This document shows positions 22,975 through 35,245 of a stretch of DNA of 64,000 nt, piece by piece. Within the stretch, counting starts at the first letter, position 1. Each line of letters begins with the position of its first letter. This DNA is from Ectocarpus siliculosus (lineage: Eukaryota > Sar > Phaeophyceae > Ectocarpales > Ectocarpaceae): positions 34,400 to 98,399 of the forward strand of contig FN649746.1 of assembly GCA_000310025.1 (NCBI GenBank), in the 5' to 3' direction. The notes beneath the pieces were generated by a model. The model saw nothing but the letters and a program-made list of their open reading frames with translations. It did no database searches and was not told the origin of the DNA. Both the position numbers and the translations under genes were made by a program.

Positions 22975-25935
22975 TCAGACCCCTGCAACCCCGCTCTGGT
23001 GGTCATCGTCCAAAGCTTTAGCCACCATGACATTGCAGGCGCGTTCCACCTGGCCCGGGCGCCAAGGCTTCAGGATGACTTCGTCCCCCCCCGCGTCTTG
23101 GAACGAACTTCGTACACCTTCTGTAACATCGGCGGTGCAGCCGCATATGGTGACCCTAGGCCAACCGTTGGCGGCCTCGAGCACCCTGATCCTCCTTGTG
23201 CACTCGATCCCGTCAAGGTTTGGCAGGTGAAAGTCCATGAAAATTCCCGCAAGAACTAGGCCCCCCGATCCACCGACACGGACGTGTCGTGCCGCCGTTT
23301 GCACGTCCAAGGCCATCAAGCCGTCGGTGGCGGACAAAACCTGCACATCGGCGCCGCTGCCCCTGAAATGCCGCCGAATCTTGTGTTCAATGAGCTTCAC
23401 GTTCACTGTGTGATCGTCTACAACAATCAGTGCAATCTTGCGGGATCCGATGTTGTGGCAAAAGGGGGTCGATGTTGCTTTGGTCACAGCCTTTTCAGTG
23501 TCCTCACCAGCATTAGAACCGGCATCGACGACCGCTCCTGCCTCTTCCACAGAGCACAGGGGTAGTATCACGGCAAACAGCGTTCCCCCACTTGTGCTTT
23601 CCTCGGCAAACGTGGAAGCGATCCCGAGAGCACCGAACATCGCCTCCACATGCGCTTTACAGATGTGGAGGCCCAACCCAGTGCCAGCGTACGACTTTTG
23701 AACGCCATGCGATACCTGCTTGTACGCTGCTACAAGATGCGGGAGGTCCGCCGGCAGAACACCAACCCCGGAATCTTCTACACAGTAGACATGCCACCTT
23801 GCATCCTGAGATGCTACGGCCGTCATGTCGCCTGTGGGGCTCCCTATCCACGTGCTGGCCTCGAAACGATTAGTCTCCTTGGTCCACCAATCAGTGGCGT
23901 CTTGCAGGGAATCGAGAACGCGATGGGATGCCGCCACCTTTCCTCCCCTGGGGGTGAACTTGATGGCGTTGTTCACCAGATTTTGCACAACAGTCTTGAT
24001 GCGCCGCATGTCCCCGACTACCTCAAACGTATCGTCCGGTGGTCCGGTCTCCGCTGTGAGCTCAACCGACTCGGTGATGGCGAATGGTTTCATGGCATCC
24101 ACCGCCAGAAGGATTGGGCTGGACGCGGCGAAACGGCGGCGAGCCACCTCCGTGTTGTTGCGATTTTTCGCGATGTCGAGAATATCATCGAGCGTGGATA
24201 GCATCGACTTTCCGCAACGTACAGCAGAGTGAATGGTTCCCAGCTGTTCTTCCGCTTCCATGGTTCCGTGGCCCTCCTCCAGCATCTCGAGCGACCCCAT
24301 CACGCCATGGAACGGGGTGCGAAGTTCATGAGAGACGTGCGCAAAAGTTTCTTGCTGGGCGGCGGGCAGAGCATCCGCGTATATCTTCGAGGAGAATCCG
24401 CGGCGCACCATGTTGAGGAGGTCCGTTGTCGCCGGCGACCACAACTTGAACGGCACCGCTGGTGTTCCCATGAACTGTTGGAAGGATGCTCTGGGTCGCA
24501 CAACCTCCCCGTCATGCATTATCGCCTCAGGGTTGCCCGCCCACTTGATCTGGTCGGCGATGTTCTCCCGAAGGAAAACGATCAGGAAGGTGTTTACAGA
24601 GAAAAAGGCGACGCCTTTTGCCTCCAGTGATCGAAAGCACAAGGTTTCGCCAGGCCCATCCCCGTTGAGAAGCTCAATGCACTCACTCAGGGTCAGGGAG
24701 ATGTCCTTCTTCCCATAGACGGTGGCGGATCGGGAGTGCTCGTACAGGACAATGGTGTCGACCTCCAGGATATCTCGCAGTGCCTGATGCTCACTAGAAA
24801 GGAAATCATTTACCCTGGGGTAGTCCTTGAGCCTTCCAAGCATGCGCGACAAGGCGAGAGCAGTCGTCGCGATCTCCTGCCGCTCGTAGTGCATGATGAG
24901 CGCACCAGTTAACGTCACCGTAGTTTCCGCCAGTATACGCTCTTCGCATGACGGATGTACGGCCCTTGTGTAGGCGTGAAAATTGATGTTCCCCCACAGC
25001 TCGCCTCCTACCGTGATGGCCACGGCCATCGAAGCCCTCACTCCCATGTTGCGGAGAAATTGCTCGTGGCATGGCGACGGAGCCCTTAAAGCACTCCTGG
25101 ATAGATCGAGAGGGGTCGAGGATCGCTCGGGAATGGACCTTATGGCCACCCTCTGTCCGGAGGTGTCCGCGATGAAACTAACGCCCTTTAGCATGAGCAA
25201 CTTCCGCGCGATGGGAGGAATATCCGAAGCTGGGAAATGACAGCCCAAAAATGAGGATTCAACTTCACAACCCGGCTTGATGCATTCATGAATGACCTCG
25301 CCGTGGCCGTCTGGGGCGAAACGGTACACTACAACCCTTTCGTACGCAGGCATATTTTCCGCGAGCGCGTCACACAGGGCCGCCGTCGATACCAAAGAGT
25401 TTGACCCGACGGGAATACACCCCATGAGATCGGTCATCTGCAGCAACCCGGGCGTATGCTGGGCTCGGGCGCTGTGAGGCCCATGCTTCCGCTCCACTTC
25501 CACCAGATATACCCCCGGGTTGCTGCCTGTCAGCGTGAAGGTGAACACTGCTTTGGTCGGATCATCTTCCTCTCCTGGCACGAGCCCGGCGTGTGCGGCT
25601 GCTGGGCACGAGTAGATGTCGGCCGTGGTCCTGTTGACCTTTGGGGAGATGCGGTCATTGCGGGGTTGGCTGGCTTGCGTGTAGCGCGTGACAAGAGCCC
25701 GCACGGTTTGCACGCATTCTTCGCGCAACATGTCGCCTAGATCTTTGCCTAGAATGTCGGACTCGGAGCTGGCTTGGACCCATGGGGCCTCCATGATGTT
25801 TTGGCTTACGGTCACAATGCGCAGCCCCGAAGGGTAGCCCGTGGTGGTTTCTTGGACTGCAAACAGGTAGCCACAGCCCTGGATGTGCCCAATCTGGGCG
25901 AGTCTCTCGGGATCCCCACTACAGCTGTGGCTCAT
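22975..25935 (-). CDS. PHY: phytochrome hybrid histidine kinase
   Basis: A single uninterrupted frame of 986 residues from the ATG at 25935. An N-terminal PAS is followed by a GAF with PASDIP (Asp238) and the bilin-ligating region SPCHEQFLRNMG (Cys289-His290). The PHY tongue has WAGNP and PRASF (465-485). An H-box VSHELRTP follows with phospho-accepting His536. The N-box, DSGVG and GTGLGL (about 650-755) form the ATPase. A C-terminal receiver has Asp840-Asp841, phospho-accepting Asp901, Thr934 and Lys956. All catalytic positions are present, so it should sense light through a linear tetrapyrrole and pass phosphate from His536 to Asp901. A Cys at residue 5, before the IQGCGYL PAS start, sits where bacterial phytochromes attach biliverdin. 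The frame stays open upstream to 26268, but this ATG opens the recognisable PAS segment. There are no introns, unlike the neighbouring genes. Confidence 0.95.
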   Translation of the reverse strand: MSHSCSGDPERLAQIGHIQGCGYLFAVQETTTGYPSGLRIVTVSQNIMEAPWVQASSESDILGKDLGDMLREECVQTVRALVTRYTQASQPRNDRISPKVNRTTADIYSCPAAAHAGLVPGEEDDPTKAVFTFTLTGSNPGVYLVEVERKHGPHSARAQHTPGLLQMTDLMGCIPVGSNSLVSTAALCDALAENMPAYERVVVYRFAPDGHGEVIHECIKPGCEVESSFLGCHFPASDIPPIARKLLMLKGVSFIADTSGQRVAIRSIPERSSTPLDLSRSALRAPSPCHEQFLRNMGVRASMAVAITVGGELWGNINFHAYTRAVHPSCEERILAETTVTLTGALIMHYERQEIATTALALSRMLGRLKDYPRVNDFLSSEHQALRDILEVDTIVLYEHSRSATVYGKKDISLTLSECIELLNGDGPGETLCFRSLEAKGVAFFSVNTFLIVFLRENIADQIKWAGNPEAIMHDGEVVRPRASFQQFMGTPAVPFKLWSPATTDLLNMVRRGFSSKIYADALPAAQQETFAHVSHELRTPFHGVMGSLEMLEEGHGTMEAEEQLGTIHSAVRCGKSMLSTLDDILDIAKNRNNTEVARRRFAASSPILLAVDAMKPFAITESVELTAETGPPDDTFEVVGDMRRIKTVVQNLVNNAIKFTPRGGKVAASHRVLDSLQDATDWWTKETNRFEASTWIGSPTGDMTAVASQDARWHVYCVEDSGVGVLPADLPHLVAAYKQVSHGVQKSYAGTGLGLHICKAHVEAMFGALGIASTFAEESTSGGTLFAVILPLCSVEEAGAVVDAGSNAGEDTEKAVTKATSTPFCHNIGSRKIALIVVDDHTVNVKLIEHKIRRHFRGSGADVQVLSATDGLMALDVQTAARHVRVGGSGGLVLAGIFMDFHLPNLDGIECTRRIRVLEAANGWPRVTICGCTADVTEGVRSSFQDAGGDEVILKPWRPGQVERACNVMVAKALDDDHQSGVAGV

Positions 25936-26348
25936 GTTTGAGGTTCGTTGTGGTTGGGTGGATGTGTATGTGACAACTAGACGGAGAACGGAGAAGCGTG
26001 CGACGAAAGCTACCAAGCCGAGGTACGCCGCACCTACCTCCGGAACCACATACGTACGTTCGAACTTCTCGAATGCCTCCAGAACTTGCCAGCAGATGAG
26101 TTCTACGTAGATTCTTAGAACCGCATACAGCACTACAAGTACATGATGCTTCCAGCGTTCAAGCGGAGCGGAGCGAGAGGCGAGCATAGCGAGACAGGCG
26201 GAACGCCCAGAGGCGCCCGGCCGGACGCCGGAGAGGGCGACAGCTCGGCCCACGGGGGTGAGGTCCACAAGCCTGAAACTCTTGGATTCTGCTGGCTATG
26301 CGGTAGGTGAGGAGACTACATGTACACCGTAGATACCTGAAGAACATC

Positions 26349-26450
26349 GGGTGGCTTCTTGGACTGCAAACAGGTAGCCACAGCCCTTGGATGTGCCCGA
26401 TCTGGGTGAGTCTCTCGGGACCCCACCGCAGCTGTAGCTCGTCTTGGGTT
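26349..26450 (-). pseudogene. decayed duplicate of the phytochrome 5' end
   Basis: About 100 bases align with codons 1 to about 34 of the phytochrome at 25935-25835, including the strings GGCTACCTGTTTGCAGTCC and CCCGAGAGACTC. The ATG has become ACG, one base is lost near codon 8 and one is gained near codon 20, so it cannot encode the protein. Similarity weakens upstream and stops abruptly downstream. It is a tandem duplication remnant of the gene's start or the leftover of a second phytochrome gene. Confidence 0.8.
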
Positions 26451-26688
26451 GGTGGTACGTAGTGATGTGTGGTTCTATCCGTCGTCAGCGTGCGCTCTCG
26501 GTTGTAGGTTCGGTAGTAGACGGATGGTCTGGTGTAACGAAAAAAAGACGAGCTGCTCGCATTTGCTGGATTTTTTTTTTTTTTTCTTAATATGACACAG
26601 CGAAACCATCTCTATCATAGAAAAGAGTCTGAGACAGATTAGCAATGGATTCATAGCGTCAGAAAGTGTGGGTGAACTTGACCTGTGA

Positions 26689-27924
26689 GGCCGAGTCTTC
26701 TTACGTCGTGATTATTTCGGGATTTTTATTGGGGGGGGGGATTATTTGAGCGTCTTACTACGCGGAGGGATTTGGCCAATTCCAAACGCCCAAATTCCAA
26801 ATCGCCGAATATTTCCTGGGATCCCAGCTGCCGCGTTGGAAAATAGGCCCATTTTCCAAACCGGATCGGCTGATAATTTCCAGTTTGGAATTGGGGGGGG
26901 GTACCCCCTAGGCACACCCCGATCGTGCCAGAACGAGGAACTACACCGTCTGCTGGCCAAACAGAGGCCAGTATCATTAGGCCATGCACAAACCCTCTGC
27001 AGGTATCAAAATTTCAGGGCGTTCTGCGTCGTGTTGGCCGCACACGAGCCGATAACGTCAACCCTGCCACATTGCTCTGCTGACGTTCTTGTCTTTGGGC
27101 CGAAAAGAGCCGTTGTTGTGCCTGCTACATGTGTGACCAGTCAAAACACACGCCAGAGAGAGGCCTTACGCCGTCGACATCTACAAACTGCAGCGAGTGG
27201 CGTGTGATCATATGCATACCCTCTGCTCGCGTCCCAGAAACAGATCATATTGTCCAGTTTTGATTGCACACGGCCTGTAAACGTGAACCGAAGTGCGTTG
27301 CGGCGTTGATTTTTTTTACTTTTTTCTTGTTCCGCCGCGTGTTTGCTCCGTGTGTCACCCGCTACTAGTCCACAACACATACCAGAGAGAGGCTTTCGGC
27401 CGCTGGCATCCACAAACTACTGCCAATGGAGTGTGATCATACACAATCGCTCTGCTCGCGTCCCGGAAGCAGAGTGTATTGTCCAGTTTTGATTGCACAC
27501 GGCCTCTAACGTGAACCGAAGTGTGTTGCGATGTTGACTTTTTTGAACGTTGCCTCTTCTTTTCTGGTTGCTACGAGCGTGAGTGATCAATCCACAACGC
27601 ATGCCCGAGAGAGGCCTTTGGCCGACGACATCCACAAACTGCAGTCATTGGCGTGCGATTATATACATGCCCTCTGAAGGCGACCCAAAAACAGGGCACT
27701 CGGTGTCTTGTTGGTCGCACACGAGCCAAAACCGTGAACTGAAGCATGCTGTGACCCACAAAGACTTGAATCGGCCCTTTTTTTCCCCTGACTGAGAAAA
27801 AATCTGTCTCGAGGAACCGTAAGAAGGTCGTTTGGATCCAGATCATTTTTCCCTTGCAGACCACCCCCCCCCCCAACCGAGAGAAAAAAAAATCTCCGAA
27901 ATAATCACAACGTAAGACTCGGCC
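26689..27924. mobile_element. TIR-bounded non-autonomous DNA element
   Basis: The left end begins GGCCGAGTCTTCTTACG and continues to GTGATTATTTCGG. The right end, read on the minus strand, begins GGCCGAGTCTTACG and continues to GTGATTATTTCGG. Each arm then runs into a G-rich tract (poly-G at about 26731-26740 and poly-C at about 27866-27875). A TGA triplet flanks both ends (26686-26688 and 27925-27927) and could be a 3-bp target duplication. The 1.24-kb interior has no open frame with coding character and is filled with tandem repeats. The superfamily cannot be assigned from this alone. Confidence 0.7.
26960..27780. repeat. about 225-bp tandem repeats inside the TIR element
   Basis: Diverged copies share a GAGAGAGGC core at about 27156, 27381 and 27607, each followed by CATC(T/C)ACAAACT, a TGTGATCAT-like block and GTCCAGTTTTGATTGCACAC or a variant. 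A weaker fourth copy starts near 26960. The period is about 222-228 bases. Confidence 0.8.
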
Positions 27925-29971
27925 TGAACGTTGTGTTTTGTGTTTTTGAAAACGAAAAAATAAAATAAAACTTTGCAGTTACGAAAATTGAGAAAAAGTC
28001 ATACGTAGTCGAGCCCAATTAATTTTAATTCTCTGGACTATTATACACTAACAACATATATATTTAGGTAGTCCTGTATTTTTATGTATATTTCCTAGGG
28101 TCAATTTGTAGGGTGAACTGCTGTAGGACCTCAGAACCCCAGCCTCGGCCAAACCTATAGCGGCCTTAAGCGCGAATGCTATCTGCTGTATATTCATGGG
28201 CGGGGAGAATCCTAATTCCGCAACGTTCGTTGTGCAGGGACTGCTCATCATGTACTTAGTTTTTGCTGCGGTAGACTGCTTCGAAAGAATGTGCGGCGCA
28301 ATCGTTGCTGCTTCGGGTTTGGGTAGGCAGTTCCACCGCGAGCCACGTACTCGTTCTCGTGACCGTTTGGATGCCGGATGCCCATGTCGCTAGTTGTCGG
28401 CATTGAAGTGTTGGTAAATGTAAGTTTACAGTAGTCAATGAAAACTCCGGAGGACTGTGGCTTTTCTTGCTTGGCTGCGGGCCCGTTCTGTCCGAAGGTC
28501 GCAAACGCTCACTGGCTCGGTATGTGTTTCTCGGTGATTACTCCAAGTTTTGTACAATGCATTATTTGTTTTCTCTTACAAAAGCATACAGAACTCTTTC
28601 ACAGATAACAGTGATGACTTAATATTTATTTCGTTCATACGTGGTAACCCCCGAGGGTGTAGAATACATTGCAAATCTATCGCGGGCTCTTCTTATCTGT
28701 GGAAGAGATGAATTTGTTGAGTTTTCGTTGTTGTTTTCTTCACATTGAAAACCGTTCCGATCTCTCTACCCAGTACCTCCATCTGTCCGCACTGATCAAA
28801 CACTTGACCAAAACATACAAAAAAAATGCCAACCGCTTGGATTTCAAGCTGCTTGCCACACCCGCTAAAATCGGACATGCCTTCATTGCGTACTCCTCTA
28901 CAGCCACCTACGGATCGCTTGACGATGCAAGCCACAGTTTGGCATGAAGCTGGTGGTATCCAACAGAGCATAGCATCCTTTCGTTGAGCGAGATCTGTGC
29001 TCTCAATTATTGGGGAGGGTCACCGACATGTAATTCGTTGTCAACGGCCCGGTACAGTATTGGCTTTCCTACGCCAGGTCGGGGCATCCGATCACATACT
29101 TCTCCTTGAGTTCGCAGCGTATCGATGCGAGACCGAGATCTCCCTACCCACTTGATCATGGCCGAAACCCGAAACTATCGTTCGCTGTCTGGGATGCCCT
29201 GTGGCTCCGATGGTAATCGTTTGAGTCATTGCAATGGGCATTTTCCGGTGATTTTCACACCTCTGTTGTTTTCGCCCTATTTCGATTTTCGATGCAACCC
29301 CACCTGCAATGTTACAGCCAACTCGATTTTGGTTTTTGATTCGAACTTCCCGTTGACAAGGGTGGCCCTAAACCAATCTCGCGACGAAACAAACTTAGTC
29401 AACCACCTGTGACCCCGGCTGACGGGTCAAACATATACACCGGGAGTGTAGCGCCAGAACAGACGGAACAAACTCACACACAGCAAACTACGCTCTCCGT
29501 TTGGTCAACGGTCAGCAACTCGGCCCCGCCTTAGTAGCTCCCAGCCTCGCGAGCGATATCAATGTCGGCCTTACTTCTGACAAACATAAAAACCAATCCC
29601 GCGTTGCTTGTACTTCCCATGAGCCATTGTCGAGGTGCACTGATAACGGTAAACGTCAAATGGTGAATACCTTGGTAGTCGGACCCTTCTTAACATTCAC
29701 CACCCTCAAATATTTTCTCTCAGGGGCAGGACCCAATTGGGACCCGGCCGGATAGTCCGATGTTACTCCGATGCTTGGTCCGGTCTCCCTGAGTTTATGG
29801 CTAAGGAATAAAAGAGGGCCAAGGGGAGAACTCGGTAGACAATTAAGTCACAGCAGACACAACATCTATTCACCATGCAAGCTCACCCACAGGGGGTGTC
29901 GAATAATTGAACCACGTTAATTCAAACAAACTTCTACACCCAGATTCTAAGCTGTATTTTTCAACTTTTCC
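27925..29971. other. intergenic between phytochrome and bilin reductase sides
   Basis: AT-rich in its first part, with no gene that I can support. It forms the 3' flank of the bilin reductase (stop at 29972). Confidence 0.45.
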
Positions 29972-32900
29972 TTACTCGCGTGGAAACTGCTTGTCGAAAT
30001 CGAAAAGGATCCCCGCGATCGCGGCCTCAGTCCACTCTGCGCCATAGAAACGGGTCAGCATCCCTCTTGCAGGGTCGTTTTCTCGCCTGGACAAATCATT
30101 GGGGTCGGGGGGCACGAGGATTAGCTGGAGATACCAAACTCATTTCGTGCTTGCCTTTTAGAGGGGTCACCGTCTGCAAACCACTCCCTACATCGTCCCC
30201 ACCGTTGACAGCCAAACGTCAATCATCTGGGGAGCCGACCTTCGTCATAGAGGCGGTCGTTCGGTGCCTCCACCGTGTGCATGTGCTCCAAAAGTTATCC
30301 GTGGTAGGTGCAGTGACGCCGTGTGGCACAAAGGGTTGCATCTAGACGTGTCGGTGGTATCTCATCCAACACACATGGCGAGGCATGCATACAGAGAACG
30401 TGCACAGTACATCACAAGAGGAATACAAAACGTTAACACGGCCTTTTCGAACCCAGGAAACCGGGCAGGGCGATTTGGGGCAGAAATTATGCGAGGGACA
30501 TCACATAAAAAAAATAGTGCGACACAGCCAATAGTGTTGACCGACCTGTACTTGCTGTACTCGGCGTGGCCCGAGGATATTTCCGCTAGCGGGCCGTCCC
30601 CCTCCACCGGCTCAGCGTCCTCAACAAGACGGAGGTACTCTCGAAGATAGTCCATCATAGCGTCCAGGGCTTTCTGCTCCACCGCCTGGCAGTGGCATTC
30701 GTAGTTGTGGAAAAGAGTCATGCACAGTAAAAATTCTGGCGTCCTTGGCTGTGGCAGCTGCTGTGGGGTAGCGGGCAGTTGCGATAGCGGGGCCCACCGG
30801 TGCTACAGTAGCAGTTGTGCTACCGAGGACGTTTAGAGGAGTAACGTCGGGTGCGGTATTTGGGGGCACAGTCACCGTACAGGGACTACTATGCGGATAC
30901 CTGGGTTTAACGATGATTTCGGGAAGGCGTTGGGTGTGGACAACAACACATGAAACGACCTTTTCTCGTCGTGGGGGTCAAGAGCAGCGGCAAAAACACT
31001 AGCCTGCTGGCCCGGCATGGAGGGCAACGCAGGCATAGGCGTTAGAGTAACGAGCGTTTCCATTATTATGCACACCCGATACCCGATACAGCAGTGTGAA
31101 AAAAGGTCGTGTGGACAGCGGCGAAAGGGCGGTTCATCGCACGTTGCTCGTGTGCGCCTACTTCACAGTCAAACGCTTGCAACCAACTCGTTCGAACGTG
31201 CAGATTTCATCTGCGAGACCCACGGCACGACACCTATCGAGACAATTGTCCCACCAGCGCAGCACGTCTGTCGAGCAAATCGAAGCGGCAATATCTCGAC
31301 GAGGGTTTCTTTGTTGAACAGAATCAAGATATCCTCGGCGACACACCAAAATAAGCCGCACGGTGGCAGAGCGAGACCCACGTGCTGAATATAGCAGTCA
31401 TATACAAAACAACATTCGATGTTAACCTAAGTTCGGAGTTTGTCGCGGATGCGAAGTATGTAGCGCCTCGTTGCCTTAGGGTCGTGCCATCTCCCCAGTA
31501 CAACGAATCCTCCGACTATTCCTTGTCCGGAGTTTCAACCGGTGTCGTTGCTCTGCGGTGGGTACTTGTTCTACAATGTCCCAACCCCACCTACATGCCG
31601 TTCGTTGCCTACAAGAGCGCTTTGACAGCTCCGGTGGTGCTGCAAACGACACCAAGAGAACCGCATCCCAATGTTCACTTGGCAACGCCAGGCTGGGACG
31701 AGGCACTCTCTCCTTGATACTGGAACAACGTCTTTAATTTCCTACACCACGTGGTCTTCAGCGAGGAACAATGTCGGAATCTGTTCTTCACGTGGTAGGC
31801 ATATTTCATCTAACCACACTGCCGCTGTATTTTCACATGGTAGGCATACTTTCATACCGTTGTGTTTTGATGTATTGCTGCCCCATCACTGACAAAAACA
31901 GAAAGAAAACCGCAGCCTTCGGTGACTCAAGATGCCTCACCCGAGGTGATAGGCTTTGTACGATGCTGTATAATTGCGTCCAAAACTCAAGCACGCACTC
32001 GCAGATCAAGAAACGGGGCGGCAAAAGCTACTCCACACCTTCCAGATAACTTCACCTCGTAAAAGGGTTTCTCGGCGCTCTCATGCTAGCACTGGGGTGG
32101 CATCAAGCGACACCTTCGGTACATAGGTGCAAACGCTACCGTCGACTTTCAAAGCTCGATTGCTCCCACGACGAAGAGGAATAGGAGTCAAACGATACGT
32201 TTTCCGGACAGCTCTCGACGAGATGGTTCCAAATCCGCCATTTTCGGCATCGCCACTCCTGCTGTGGAGGAATCGTGCGTTGACAATGGCCCCAGAGGGT
32301 AGAATAGCTTATTCAACCACCGCCGGTGTCTCACCTCCTTCGGATCCAGCTTCGCCCAGAGGCAGTGCGGAGAGAAGAACTTTTGCGCCGCTTCGGGAAG
32401 GTCACCCCCCCAAGGCAACGCCTCCACATGCCGCCTGAGCACCAAAAACACATCACGCCGAAACAAACACCGACACGCAAGAAAAACTCGTAGTTAACAG
32501 CAACGTGAAGACGGGAAAACGCCTGAGAATACAAGAACGCCCCCTACGTGAGCATTCAAAAAGGCCACCTTAATATTATAATAATTCTCGACAAGCATTG
32601 TGTCGGCATCGACGATGGGACGTTTCTGCGGGACTGACAGCTGTTGATGTGAAACGCGGAATCCAGGGGAAACATTGCTTGTGCGCGAGGGGGGGCGGGT
32701 CGCAGGGTACGGAGGACAAAAGAGGCTGGACGTTCAGACGAAGCACACAAGGACAAATTGCTCCCACACTTGGGCTTGAGTGGTTCTCACAAAGCAGGGC
32801 AAACGCCAAAAGCACGAGGCAGCAAAACAAAAGGAATAGACGAGGGCAGCGAAAAACTAAAAAAAATACGACAGGAGGGATATGGTGTGTTCCTTCGGAT

Positions 32901-35211
32901 GGGTTTGTGTGGAAACGGGGGGACTGGAAACAGGCCAGTGGCTTATGCGCAGTAAACGTGAAGGCGAACAACAACCACAAAAACAAAAGCAACCCCAGGC
33001 AAGCAAAGTCACTCAGGCTCTCACTTGTAGGCTTCGTGCATGGCTTCATCGGCCTTCGCGTCTAGTTGCTGAGCCGGGTGTGCAGGCTGCAGGTCTATGC
33101 AGATCAGATGCACCCCCGGAAGTGTCACGAGGTCCGCTCCGAAGATGGGCAAGTCGTAGCTGTCCAACGTGAATCGCGCGACATGATTGATGCCGTCACG
33201 TAACGGGTTGAAGAACTAGTGATATTGACGCTGGCTCTATTTTCATATTTAAATCCAATATAAAGAAAGAAAACAACCTTTCCGCCGGAGGAACCTGGTG
33301 CGTTCTACTGTCATCAGTAGAGAACACTATGAAGAGGCATCGTGCGTGCCGGCACGTTCAGGTGTGCTACTGGAGCTGAAATATCGAAGGTCGCAACAGC
33401 CTCTGAAAACAATCCGAAATCTGCGCCGGAACCAAGCGGAATCCAACCTTTGTCATAGCCTTGCTCACCGCCACGGGCCGTAAATCCCTGAACGGAGGGT
33501 TGTCAGCAGTAGCTAGTGGCATCAGCTACTGCTGAAAACCCGCACTTCAGGAGATTGGGGTCGGTGGTGGCGAGCACAAGCAGTACAACACGCTGGGTGT
33601 CGGTCTAATTTGCGGAGAGTTACGGAGATTGTAGACCACTACTACGACCCTTGATATGATATCACCACCGCAGAAGCAGATTTGAGCGCACAACACACAC
33701 ACCCCGCTGGTATAGGGTGCCCTCTAGTGATATTAGTACAACGCACCAGGTTCACAGCAACACCGACCTTGTTTGAGCACCTGCCGTTTTGGCTCTTTTG
33801 ACTTGAATTTAGAACGATGTGAATTTTTGTTTGCTTTCAAAGCAGGTGTGTGGAGGTAGACGCGTGAAATGTATGTCTTGAGCAGCCTCTACTGCCGCCC
33901 TGTCCGAGAATCAACGATTTCTGTTTTTCGCAATGCCTTCCGACTGGTCTTGGGTGTCTGCTATGCAGATTCTGGTGCTCTTGTGTTTGTTTTCAAAGTT
34001 GGTCTACATAAAATTATTTGTCTTCAACCCTTTTAGTAATCTAGTGTTGCAACACCTCAGCCGCACGTTGACTCGTATTAGAGTATGGGATCAACGAGGT
34101 CTCTCTGCTGCGATCAGCCAGAGGCTCTCACCCATATCAACGACTAGCACTTTCGCGTCGATTCATCTTCAAAACATCTTCGTCCTTGCCGCAGAGCGTA
34201 ACCTCGTGGGCAACCAATAAACGCTATGACACAACCTGAAGGAAAAAAAATGGTTTCGCCGTCGTCGGTGTCTAACGAGGGGCGAGATGGGCTATTTTCC
34301 TCGACCCCTCGTGTATTCCCGTGTCGTTGGCGGTCAGTTGAGAAGAAACTTACCTTGTCTCTCTCCTCCTTCAGTGTGCTTACACGCTTACACAGAGGTT
34401 TTCCCCGCCCCGGGGACGACTTTCTTGTGTCCCCGGTGTCGGATCCAAGAACAGTTCGAGCGGTGATGTCACCCACGTCGTACCGACAGGTTTTGCGGTC
34501 AAAAGCAAAACATTTCTAAACGTCGTGTATACATAGCTCTGCTAAGCCGACACTACACTCGCCCTATGTTGCAGACCTGTCCGTCGTGTACGTTGATTCG
34601 CACCATATACTGTAGCTTATAACTTGTGCAGGCGGTACAGTAAGCCATTGGACGAGGCGCGTATGTATCTGATCTGCACGAAAATGAGGGGCACGTCACA
34701 CGAACCTGGGGCTCGGGAACATGACGAGGTTTAGCACTTGGGTAGCGTGGTCCGTCTCCACCAAGGCTGCCCGAACCTGTCGGAACTTTTTTGACCGGAA
34801 CGCTGTGATGCTTGTCTCCACGGTCTTGGTTCGGGGAACGACGATACACACACAGCCACGAGATCAGGAAAAAACATGCAGACTTACGCATATGCCCAAC
34901 CAGAGAAAAAAAGCGCAAACACCCAAACTAGAGGGGGCACCGGGAAGCAGACACGCACGACTACCGGCTTGGTTCTAAACATCCACATGTCAACAGAAAG
35001 GGCACCAGTGTACACAACGGGACAGCACTAACGATAACAGGCTGCACACGGCTTGCTGTACACCTGATCTCTATACCCCCACGCACCTGCAAATTGCGCC
35101 CCTTTCCTACCACGGCACAGTTCCCCTCCAAGCCTTCCGGGATCGGGTAGGGTTCGAGCCCGATCTCGCTCTCGAGCAAGCCCATGGCCGCGTCGTACAG
35201 CCGGCGATACG

Positions 35212-35245
<34 letters not shown>

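Noticed and set aside
23000-26110. Many plus-strand and out-of-frame open frames opposite the phytochrome
   Set aside because: They are shadows of a long, highly constrained minus-strand gene.
25936-26268. Extension of the phytochrome frame by 111 residues upstream of the chosen ATG
   Set aside because: The added stretch has no phytochrome similarity, and the PAS segment starts immediately after the ATG at 25935.
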